From assembly GCF_902506455.1 (NCBI RefSeq), contig NZ_LR733844.1:1436224-1500223 (forward strand): 64,000 bases of DNA, in the 5' to 3' direction. Position 1 is the first letter of the stretch. Each line of letters starts with the position of its first letter. Positions 26,461 to 33,696 of the stretch are shown here, piece after piece. The stretch is from Sphingomonas sp. 8AM. GTDB lineage: Bacteria; Pseudomonadota; Alphaproteobacteria; Sphingomonadales; Sphingomonadaceae. The notes below the pieces were generated by a model, which saw only the letters and a list, made by a program, of their open reading frames with translations, was not told the origin of the DNA and did not search any database. The position numbers and the translations under genes were made by a program.

Positions 26461-27260
26461 TGCGCCAGATATCCTCCGTCGACGTTGAGCGACGTACCGG
26501 TGAGCCAGCGTGCTGCATCCGACATCAGAAAAACGACGGCCTCACCAATATCGCGCGGCTCACCGAACCCAAAAAGATGTCGGCGAGCGCCGGCTTCGAT
26601 CAACGCAGGCGGCAGACCCGCAGCGGTCGTCAGGTGCATTTCGGTCTCGACCGTCCCCGAGGTAATCACGTTCACACGAATTTTTTTTGGAGCGAGTTCG
26701 ACCGCAAGCACGGGCACCATCCCGTGAATCGCCGCCTTGGCACCAGCATAGGCGAGAGTTCCTGGATGCCCCCGTTCGCCGGCCACCGACGACATGAAGA
26801 CGACTGAACCACCCGCAGCCAGCACACTCTGATGCGCCGCAGCCCGCGCGATGCCATAAGCCGCCATGACGCTGGCGGCGAACACCGCATCGATATGTTT
26901 CTGCCGCGTCGCCTTGGCAGGCATCGCCAGATAGGAACCAGCGGCGTGGAAAATGCCGTGCAACACGCCATGCCGGACTGTCGTATCCTTGATCAGGTCA
27001 AAAGTACGATCGGCGTGATCGAGCGAATGCGCGACGGTTACATGGCCGGTGCCACCGAGCTGCGCCCGGGTTGCCTCGAGCCGCCCCGGGTCTCTCGCAA
27101 GCAGGATGATCTGCGCACCGCAGGCGGCAAGCGCCATCGCCGCCGCTCGCCCCAGTCCAGACGACGCTCCAGTCACCAGGATCCGGCGACCCGCCAATGC
27201 ATGCGGATCAAACGTAGCCGACGTTGCGTCGATCGGTCGTGAGGATGGGTCGACCAGCAT
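26457..27260 (-). CDS. Short-chain dehydrogenase/reductase (FabG-like)
   Basis: A 267-residue classical SDR. Nucleotide motif TGASSGLG at 30-37, HAAG near 106, catalytic Ser157/158, Y171 and K175 (LAYAGAKAAIHG), and the C-terminal TGTSLNVDGGYLAQ typical of FabG. Likely role: reduction of a 3-ketoacyl-ACP or of a keto group on the sugar. It lies directly upstream of the acyltransferase (4-base overlap) and its start overlaps the stop of the next SDR by one base (TAATG). It is clearly distinct in sequence from the neighbouring SDR, so the two probably act on different intermediates. Confidence 0.88.
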   Translation of the reverse strand: MLVDPSSRPIDATSATFDPHALAGRRILVTGASSGLGRAAAMALAACGAQIILLARDPGRLEATRAQLGGTGHVTVAHSLDHADRTFDLIKDTTVRHGVLHGIFHAAGSYLAMPAKATRQKHIDAVFAASVMAAYGIARAAAHQSVLAAGGSVVFMSSVAGERGHPGTLAYAGAKAAIHGMVPVLAVELAPKKIRVNVITSGTVETEMHLTTAAGLPPALIEAGARRHLFGFGEPRDIGEAVVFLMSDAARWLTGTSLNVDGGYLAQ

Positions 27261-28021
27261 TATTTCGCTGCCGCACCGCCATCGACCGCCAGCGAGGCAC
27301 CCGTGATCCAGCGTCCACCATCGCTAAGCAGGAACACCGCCATATTGGCGATGTCCTCTGGCACCCCGAACTTCAGCAAGTGAAAATCTTCGTAATCGCG
27401 ACGGGCTTCCTCGTTGATGGAGCTCACGAACGTATCGTGCATCGCAGTTTCAACAGCCCCTGCGGCAATCGAATTCACCCGGATGCGTCGCGGTGCCATC
27501 TCGACCGCGATCGATCGAACCATCCCGTCGAGGCCCGCCTTGGCCGCACAATAAGCCGAGAGTGCGGGACGTCCGCAAACCGCTGCCACCGACGACATGA
27601 AGATCAAGGCACCGCCATCGCGAACGACGTCACGCTTCGCTGCCGCGCGCGCAATCCCGAACGCGGCCCACAGGTTTGCGCCGAACACGTCGTCGAGTTG
27701 CTTGTCCTTTACCAACTTGACCGGCAGCACCTTGGTAGTGCCCGCGCTATGGAACACACCGTCGAGCGTACCGACACGCGCCACCGCCGCCATGGTCAGA
27801 TCATGCGCCTGATCGGCGTTCGACAATTCTGCGGCGATTGTCTCATGCCCGTCTCCCGAGAGCGTCAAACGGGTTTCTTCGAGACGTGCAGCATCACGGC
27901 CATTGAGGATGATGCGGGCACCGCACCGGGCAAGCAGGTTTGCCGTCGCACGACCTAGGCCGGAGGACGCGCCGGTTACCAAAACCGTACGGTCATGCAT
28001 GCAATCGGCAGCGAAGATCAT
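27260..28021 (-). CDS. Short-chain dehydrogenase/reductase (FabG-like), second copy
   Basis: A 253-residue classical SDR. TGASSGLG at 16-23, HSAG near 91, Ser143/144, Y157 and K161 (SAYCAAKAGLDG), and ITGASLAVDGGAAAK at the C-terminus. It is a plausible 3-ketoacyl-ACP reductase acting after the FabH-like synthase, whose gene overlaps it by four bases (ATGA). The similarity to the other SDR suggests ancient duplication with specialisation. The possibility that it is a sugar reductase cannot be excluded. Confidence 0.88.
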   Translation of the reverse strand: MIFAADCMHDRTVLVTGASSGLGRATANLLARCGARIILNGRDAARLEETRLTLSGDGHETIAAELSNADQAHDLTMAAVARVGTLDGVFHSAGTTKVLPVKLVKDKQLDDVFGANLWAAFGIARAAAKRDVVRDGGALIFMSSVAAVCGRPALSAYCAAKAGLDGMVRSIAVEMAPRRIRVNSIAAGAVETAMHDTFVSSINEEARRDYEDFHLLKFGVPEDIANMAVFLLSDGGRWITGASLAVDGGAAAK

Positions 28022-29058
28022 AGGATGATTGTGTCCGCAATCCCCAGGTCACCGACCGTGAGCGACGCTGACGCCCACGAATAGCCGACACCAAAGCCAA
28101 ACAATCCCAGCAGCCGCTCGCCCGATGTGAGTGCGGACGACAGGTCCGAAGACATGACCAGCGGAATCGTCGCACTGCTCGTGTTGCCGTATCGGTCTAT
28201 GTTGATTGGAACGCGAGCTGGATCGAGCTTTGCCTTCTTTGCCAAATGCCGGATCATGAATGCATTGGCCTGATGGAGAACGAAGGCGTCATAATCGCCG
28301 ACCTCGTGCGTGGCGGCTTCCATCGTATCGCGGATCAACGCCGGCACCGCCTTTAGGGTAAAATTGAAGATCTCACCCCCGTCCATGTACAACGTGTCGG
28401 CTGGAAAATTGCCGAACTTCGCATGTCCGGCACATGTGCGAAAAGCGCCTTTGGGAACGATCAGATTCTCGGCCCCGCCCCCGTCAGTACCGAGGATGAA
28501 GGTCGCCTCGGGCGCTTCGGGAGCCGCCTCGATCGCAGTCGCGGTGCCCGCGTCGCCGAAAAGCATTACCGTGGAACGATCGTCGGGATCGTTCATGATC
28601 GTGCTGGTGTCACCAACAAGAAGGAGCACGCGCCTGGCGGCCCCGGTCTGCGCCATCATCATCGCCAACCACAGCCCGTAGGGATAGCCTGAGCAACCCA
28701 GCGGCACATCGAACGCAACGATCCCGGTCCGCAAGCCGAGACGATCCTGTAGCGTACAGGCCGTCGCCGGCAGACGAAAATCGGGGGTCTGTGAGACGAA
28801 TACGACCGCGTCGATGGTATCGCGCCCCCACGCCAACCCGTCGAGAAGCCTGTTGGCAGCGCGTGCGCACAGATCCGAGGTGGTGACCCCCGGTTCCACC
28901 CAGTGCCGCGTCTGTACCCCGGTCATCTTGACAACATCGTTCACCTTGTCGCCGAAGCGATCGGTGAAATAGGCATTGTCGACGATCCGGGGCGGCACGC
29001 AAGACACGACACCCGCGATGCGGGAACCACGCGTGCGTGCAACCGTGCCGCTCTTCAT
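28018..29058 (-). CDS. 3-oxoacyl-ACP synthase III-like ketosynthase (FabH family), A
   Basis: A 346-residue thiolase-fold enzyme with the complete FabH triad: C122 (PLGCSGYPYG), H262 (VLHQANAF) and N292 (RYGNTSSATIPL). It would condense an acyl-CoA or acyl-ACP starter with malonyl-ACP. About 40% of positions read alike with the second synthase at 29318-30358 by eye, so these are paralogues, not a recent duplication. It lies 23 bases downstream of the acyl carrier protein gene. The starter and the product length are unknown. Confidence 0.9.
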   Translation of the reverse strand: MKSGTVARTRGSRIAGVVSCVPPRIVDNAYFTDRFGDKVNDVVKMTGVQTRHWVEPGVTTSDLCARAANRLLDGLAWGRDTIDAVVFVSQTPDFRLPATACTLQDRLGLRTGIVAFDVPLGCSGYPYGLWLAMMMAQTGAARRVLLLVGDTSTIMNDPDDRSTVMLFGDAGTATAIEAAPEAPEATFILGTDGGGAENLIVPKGAFRTCAGHAKFGNFPADTLYMDGGEIFNFTLKAVPALIRDTMEAATHEVGDYDAFVLHQANAFMIRHLAKKAKLDPARVPINIDRYGNTSSATIPLVMSSDLSSALTSGERLLGLFGFGVGYSWASASLTVGDLGIADTIIL

Positions 29059-29081
29059 TTTTCTGTTACCCGTGCTGAAAT

Positions 29082-29300
29082 TCAGGCGTCAGCGCCCACC
29101 AACTTCTCTATGTCGCCGACGGTGCGGCAATCCGCCAGCGCATCGGCGCTGACCGTGCGGTCGAAGACCTCGTCGATCAGGGCGATCGTCGAGACTACAG
29201 CAAGCGAGTCCCACGCCCCTTCGTCGAGCGCCAGATCGCTGTTCACCGTCGCCGGCTCGATTTCAAGGATTTCGGCCAGACCTTCGTAAAACTCGCTCAT
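29082..29300 (-). CDS. Acyl carrier protein
   Basis: A 72-residue acidic four-helix protein. The phosphopantetheine serine is S32 in GAWDSLAVVS, a DSL motif at the start of helix II. The ATG at 29300 has GGAG eight bases upstream; an ATG at 29318, overlapping the previous stop (TGATG), would add six residues. Its placement between two FabH-like synthases shows that it is dedicated to this operon, not to housekeeping fatty-acid synthesis. It probably carries the acyl group later given to the PglD-like acyltransferase. Confidence 0.9.
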   Translation of the reverse strand: MSEFYEGLAEILEIEPATVNSDLALDEGAWDSLAVVSTIALIDEVFDRTVSADALADCRTVGDIEKLVGADA

Positions 29301-29317
29301 TCCCGTAACTCCTGCCA

Positions 29318-30358
29318 TCAAAGCGTGATCGCGCCGGCGGCCCAGGAAAGGCCGACCCCAAAGCCGATCACCATGATCGTCGTTCCGGCCTTTAATTGCC
29401 CGTCCGCCATCAGGCCAGCCAAAACGAAAGGTATGGTGGAGGATACGGTATTGCCGATGTCTTCAAAGCGCCGGGGGAAGCGATCATCTGCAATGCCGAG
29501 CTTCTTCTGAAGCGCATCGAGCATGAACTTGTTCGCCTGATGCAGCACAAAGAATTCGTAGTCGTCGATCACGGCCCCGCTCTTCTCGAGCAGCTGATGC
29601 ATCGCGCGCGGCACCTCCCGCAGCGTAAATGCCATGACCGCGGCGCCGTCCATGTACAAGTGGTTCGCACTGCGCACATTGCCAGCGCGATCGGTGTGCT
29701 CCACAGCCGTCGCTTCGGAATGCGGAGTGCGGAACCCGCCCGCCGGCACCATCAGACTGTCGGCGCCGCGGCCATCGGTACCGAAAACGAACGGGCCGAT
29801 CGTTCCTCCGTGTTCTGACGCCACGACGAGCGTTGCGGCGGCGCCATCCCCGAAGAGTGTTCGAACGCTTTTGTCCAAGTCGTGGATATATTTGGAATAG
29901 GTATCGGCAGTCAGCAACAACACTCGCCGCGCCGCGCCCGAAGCGATCAGCCCTGTCGCGAGCGAGAGGCCGTACACGAACCCCGAACAGCCCAGATTAA
30001 GGTCGACCGCGCCTGAACGGGTGGACAGACCCAGCCGATGCTGCAGGACGCACGCCGTGGTCGGGAGGATATAGTCGGGTGCCTGGCTGCAGAAGATCAG
30101 GAAATCGATCGATTCCGGATCGCAACCTTCCTTGGCGAACAGCTTTGTGGCAGCGGCGAAAGCCAGATCTGCGGCCGTTTCACCGGGTGCCGCAACGCGC
30201 CGCTCGCGAATGCCGATCTTCTCCATGATCTTGGCGGCTGGCCACTCGGGAAAGATTTCGGCGAGCGCCTCGTTGCCCAGCACGCCATCCGGCAAGTGGG
30301 TCGCGATTCCGGCGATGGTTGCGCCTGTCGCAAGTGGGCTCCTGGCGATCCGGTTCAT
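29318..30358 (-). CDS. 3-oxoacyl-ACP synthase III-like ketosynthase (FabH family), B
   Basis: A 346-residue FabH-type enzyme with an intact triad: C124 (NLGCSGFVYG), H273 (VLHQANKF) and N303 (DIGNTVSSTIP). The active-site loops differ from synthase A (for example SKYIHDLDKSVRTLFGDGAAAT against NDPDDRSTVMLFGDAGTAT), consistent with different substrates. It overlaps the hydrolase stop by four bases and precedes the acyl carrier protein. Two condensing enzymes could give two extension steps, or one could be an acyl-transferring variant. Confidence 0.9.
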   Translation of the reverse strand: MNRIARSPLATGATIAGIATHLPDGVLGNEALAEIFPEWPAAKIMEKIGIRERRVAAPGETAADLAFAAATKLFAKEGCDPESIDFLIFCSQAPDYILPTTACVLQHRLGLSTRSGAVDLNLGCSGFVYGLSLATGLIASGAARRVLLLTADTYSKYIHDLDKSVRTLFGDGAAATLVVASEHGGTIGPFVFGTDGRGADSLMVPAGGFRTPHSEATAVEHTDRAGNVRSANHLYMDGAAVMAFTLREVPRAMHQLLEKSGAVIDDYEFFVLHQANKFMLDALQKKLGIADDRFPRRFEDIGNTVSSTIPFVLAGLMADGQLKAGTTIMVIGFGVGLSWAAGAITL

Positions 30359-31215
30359 ACTTGACGCGGTATGGCGACGCCCGCACCGAAATCAAGGCGG
30401 CGCGACAGTCCATCAAGGAAGTCGAGCTGCGCCTCCATCTGCTCTCCGCCGCGGCGGTGCACCTCGTATAGGTGTCCCCCGTCGGGGAGGATCGCCGCAT
30501 CGACCGCGGGCGCGTCCTCGAAAGCTGCCGCCATTCTGGCGATCGCTTTCGCGCCCGTTTCCCAGATGTGTTCGGCGTCTGCGAGGCGGAGATGGACCGG
30601 AACGCCAACCTTCCGGGCGATCGGTGCGAAGCGGTAAGGCCAATGCTCCAGTGCCTCGATCACTTCGCCGGGTCGCCACGGCTCAGCGGCAGCGCGTAAC
30701 GCCTTGGGTGCCCGCCAGGAATAGCTTTCCCGCGGACCGAACAGCATTTCCTCGGCCAAGGCCACCCCCGACAGTGGATTTGCCGTGCCTCCCACCCAGG
30801 ATCGCGCCTGCTCTGTCGGTCGGTCACCAATGCCGGACAAGGCAACGCCGCGCAAACCGGCCACGCGTTGTTCACCCGCGATCATGATGGCGATGGCGCC
30901 GCCGATGGAATGACCGATTAGAAACCAATCGTGGCGCGACCGCTCTGCCAGACAATCGACGACGGTCTTTAGGATTGCGGCGGCCCCGGCAGAAAAGGAG
31001 CTCGCCGCCGCATCATCGCTGCCGCCGTGACCGGGACGGTTAACGAGTAAAAGGGGAAAGCCGCGGGCTACGGCCCGTTCGCGAAAGGAGAAGCCGGGAA
31101 GATCGAAATAACGCGCGTTGCAGCCGCCACCATGGATGCACACGACCAGCGGCTTCGTTGCACCGGGCGGGTTCACCAGTTCAGCCTTGACCAGCGGCGC
31201 CGCGACGTTCGTCAT
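30355..31215 (-). CDS. Alpha/beta hydrolase
   Basis: A 286-residue alpha/beta-hydrolase. Oxyanion-hole motif HGGGC at 28-32, nucleophile elbow GHSIGG with S103, a probable acid near LRLADAEHIW and a C-terminal His (PDGGHLYEVH). No signal peptide. As the first gene of the operon with ketosynthases and an acyl carrier protein it may be a thioesterase-like editing enzyme or an acyl-releasing esterase. The family alone does not tell. The promoter for the twelve-gene unit should lie in 31216-31344. Confidence 0.85.
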   Translation of the reverse strand: MTNVAAPLVKAELVNPPGATKPLVVCIHGGGCNARYFDLPGFSFRERAVARGFPLLLVNRPGHGGSDDAAASSFSAGAAAILKTVVDCLAERSRHDWFLIGHSIGGAIAIMIAGEQRVAGLRGVALSGIGDRPTEQARSWVGGTANPLSGVALAEEMLFGPRESYSWRAPKALRAAAEPWRPGEVIEALEHWPYRFAPIARKVGVPVHLRLADAEHIWETGAKAIARMAAAFEDAPAVDAAILPDGGHLYEVHRRGGEQMEAQLDFLDGLSRRLDFGAGVAIPRQV

Positions 31216-31344
31216 CGTGGTGCCGTGGCATAGGCCTACGCGTGCCGCAATGCAGTTTGACCGGCCTGGTCAACTTTGCCTTATGCGACGTCTTCTCCTA
31301 AGGGCGTCGGACGTCGCGCTCGACGAGCCGCCCGGAGTTCCTAT
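31216..31344. promoter_or_regulatory. Divergent promoter region with a small inverted repeat
   Basis: The 129-base gap between the minus-strand acyl/glycosyl operon and the plus-strand dehydratase gene contains TTGACC (31257-31262) facing GGTCAA (31268-31273) across five bases. This may be an operator or a pair of -35-like elements. Both promoters must be here. Confidence 0.4.
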
Positions 31345-33270
31345 ATGTCGCTCGATCGGATGATCGTCCCCATCATCGCTCTGCCGCGCGGCCTCAAGCG
31401 TGCCGCTGCCATGGTGGTGGATAGTTGTCTGGCCGTGCTGACCGTATGGCTCGCCTTCTATCTGCGGCTGGGATATTGGGTTGCCCTGTCCGATCGCGGA
31501 TGGCAGGCCGCTGTGCTCGCGCTGATCGCCATCCCGATTTTTTATCTCTTTGGCGTGTACCGCACCGTATTCAGACACGGCAGCCACTCGGTCGTGCCCG
31601 TCATAGCACCCGCGACGCTCGTCTACGGGTTCATCTATTCGTCAATCCTCACCGCGGTTGTCATCGACGGGGTCCCCAGGACAATCGGCTTTATCCAGCC
31701 GGCGCTCTTCCTCATCCTCGTCGCTGTATCCCGTAGCGTCGTCCACTTCATGCTCGGTGGTGGATACCTGCGCCTGACAACCGCGGGGCGCGAGCGCGCC
31801 AAGGTGCTAGTTTATGGAGCAGGTTCCGCCGGCCGGCAGATTGCGAGTGCGCTGGCCGAGAGCACCTTCTTCCGCGCGGTCGGTTTCATCGACGATGATC
31901 CGAACCTGCACGGCAGCATTATCGGCGGCCTGCGAGTCTGGCCGCGTGCGCAAATGGGGGCGGTCGCCGTGCGTGAGGGCGTCGACGAGGTGTTTCTCGC
32001 CATCCCATCCGCCGACCGTCGACGCCGCAACGAGATCATCGACGCAATTCGTCATGAAGGATTGGCGACGCGCACCCTGCCGGGCATTCTCGACATCGCG
32101 CATGGGTCGGTCACGATCAGCGATCTTAAACCATTGGAGATCGACGATCTCCTTGGACGTGATGCAGTTGCACCGATGAGTGATCTGCTTGAACGCGATA
32201 TTCGCAACAAGCGCGTCCTCGTCACCGGCGCAGGAGGATCGATCGGAAGCGAACTTTGCCGCCAGATCGTCCGCGCCTGCCCATCGACCCTGTTGCTGTT
32301 CGACGTCAACGAATATGCGCTATACGCCATTCACCAGGAAATGGCGGGGATAGATTGCGCGCGGCCGCCCCGGCTGATTCCACTGCTTGGCTCTGTTACC
32401 GACGCGGTTCGGCTCGACGACATCTTCGCCACCTGGAAACCGCAGACTGTCTATCACGCTGCTGCCTACAAGCATGTCCCGCTCGTCGAGCATAATCCGC
32501 TGGAAGGCGTCCGGAACAACGTACTGGGAACCTGGCATACGGCGTCGACTGCGCTTCGGCACCACACCGAAAGCTTCGTCCTCATCAGTACCGACAAGGC
32601 GGTGCGCCCGACGAATATCATGGGCGCAAGCAAGCGGATGGCAGAGATGCTGCTGCAAGCGTTGGCGAACGATCAGCCGTCAACCCGCTTCTCGATGGTG
32701 CGGTTTGGCAACGTCCTCGGTTCCAGCGGCTCCGTGGTTCCGCTTTTCCGAAAGCAATTAGCAATGGGCGGCCCGCTGACGGTCACCCACCCGGACATTA
32801 TTCGTTACTTCATGACCATCCCGGAGGCGGCGCAACTCGTCCTGCAGGCCGGTGCAATGGGCACTGGCGGCGAAGTCTTCGTGCTCGACATGGGTGAACC
32901 GGTCCGCATCTACGACCTCGCCATCCGCATGATCCAGCTGGCCGGTCTCCAGCCACGTGTCGCCGCAAGCGATGGGGGTGACGTCGAGATCGTCTTTACC
33001 GGACTGCGTCCGGGTGAGAAGCTGTACGAGGAATTGCTGATCGGCGATTCCCCCAAATCAACCCGCCATCCGCGGGTGATGGTCGCCAACGAGCGGCATC
33101 TTACACTCGAGGAAATCCACCTGCTGCTCGATCAACTGGGTGAAGCATTGCGACAGCGCGACGTGACCAGTCTCCTCGACGTTCTGACGCGGGCGGTCGA
33201 AGAGTTCAAGCCAACATCCACAATCGTTGACTGGATAACGATTGCTGGCAGCGAACTGAGGGCCCAGTAA
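31345..33270 (+). CDS. Membrane-bound NDP-sugar 4,6-dehydratase (PglF/WbpM/CapD-like)
   Basis: A 641-residue enzyme. Four hydrophobic segments at the N-terminus (about 15-140), a first Rossmann-like domain (VLVYGAGSAGRQIASAL) and the catalytic SDR domain (VLVTGAGGSIGSELCRQI, DVNEYALY). The active-site region STDKAVRPTNIMGASKRMAE has Met426 and K430 in place of the usual Y-x3-K, exactly as in PglF/WbpM. It converts UDP-GlcNAc to the 4-keto-6-deoxy intermediate. The ATG at 31345 has GGAG seven bases upstream. It supplies the aminotransferase encoded at 17180-18298. Confidence 0.93.
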   Translation: MSLDRMIVPIIALPRGLKRAAAMVVDSCLAVLTVWLAFYLRLGYWVALSDRGWQAAVLALIAIPIFYLFGVYRTVFRHGSHSVVPVIAPATLVYGFIYSSILTAVVIDGVPRTIGFIQPALFLILVAVSRSVVHFMLGGGYLRLTTAGRERAKVLVYGAGSAGRQIASALAESTFFRAVGFIDDDPNLHGSIIGGLRVWPRAQMGAVAVREGVDEVFLAIPSADRRRRNEIIDAIRHEGLATRTLPGILDIAHGSVTISDLKPLEIDDLLGRDAVAPMSDLLERDIRNKRVLVTGAGGSIGSELCRQIVRACPSTLLLFDVNEYALYAIHQEMAGIDCARPPRLIPLLGSVTDAVRLDDIFATWKPQTVYHAAAYKHVPLVEHNPLEGVRNNVLGTWHTASTALRHHTESFVLISTDKAVRPTNIMGASKRMAEMLLQALANDQPSTRFSMVRFGNVLGSSGSVVPLFRKQLAMGGPLTVTHPDIIRYFMTIPEAAQLVLQAGAMGTGGEVFVLDMGEPVRIYDLAIRMIQLAGLQPRVAASDGGDVEIVFTGLRPGEKLYEELLIGDSPKSTRHPRVMVANERHLTLEEIHLLLDQLGEALRQRDVTSLLDVLTRAVEEFKPTSTIVDWITIAGSELRAQ

Positions 33271-33616
33271 CTGCGCAACCCACCTTCGCTTGAGGCGTTC
33301 TCTACAATTCGTCCAATCTGCAATCACGCTCCGCCGGGCTGAACTTAATCTGACTTCAGAGAGATTTCATGACATTCGTCATTGACTACTACTGTGTCGG
33401 TCGAATGTGCCGGTTCAGGGCACTGTCGTCAACATATTAAGTAATTTGGCTCTCTCTCACCCGTGCCTTTCATCGTTGGCGCAGCCTACCTTTCAAATAG
33501 CTTTCAAGATAAGCGCTGCCCATTGTCCTCCGTAAAGCGGCAAACCAGCGTTCGTCGCTCCGCCGCCGGCTTTTTCTTCAACATAGAACAGCCCTTACGG
33601 GACCTTAACCCTTTCT
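33271..33616. other. Intergenic region upstream of the autotransporter gene
   Basis: About 350 bases, richer in A/T than the flanking genes, especially 33345-33500 (TTAATCTGACTT, ATATTAAGTAATTT), which is where a promoter for the adhesin gene would be expected. A small ATGAC/GTCAT hairpin lies at 33369-33382. No gene seen. Confidence 0.4.
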
Positions 33617-33686
33617 CCCCCATGAGACCGCCGCTGTGAGAGGCGGGACGCAGAAGGCTGCCCGGTCTCACGATCGTTACTGGGGG
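33617..33686 (+). promoter_or_regulatory. Structured 5' leader enclosing the probable ribosome-binding site of the adhesin gene
   Basis: CCCCCATGAGACCG (33617-33630) can pair with CGGTCTCA (33663-33670) and, after a 10-base bulge, with TGGGGG (33681-33686). Two further hairpins, CCGC/GCGG and GCAG/CTGC with loop AAGG (33650-33661), fit inside, giving a three-way junction. The GGGGG next to the GTG start at 33697 is within the stem. It is followed by TTTT, so an attenuator/terminator reading is also possible. Confidence 0.5.
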
Positions 33687-33696
33687 TTTTGCTCAC

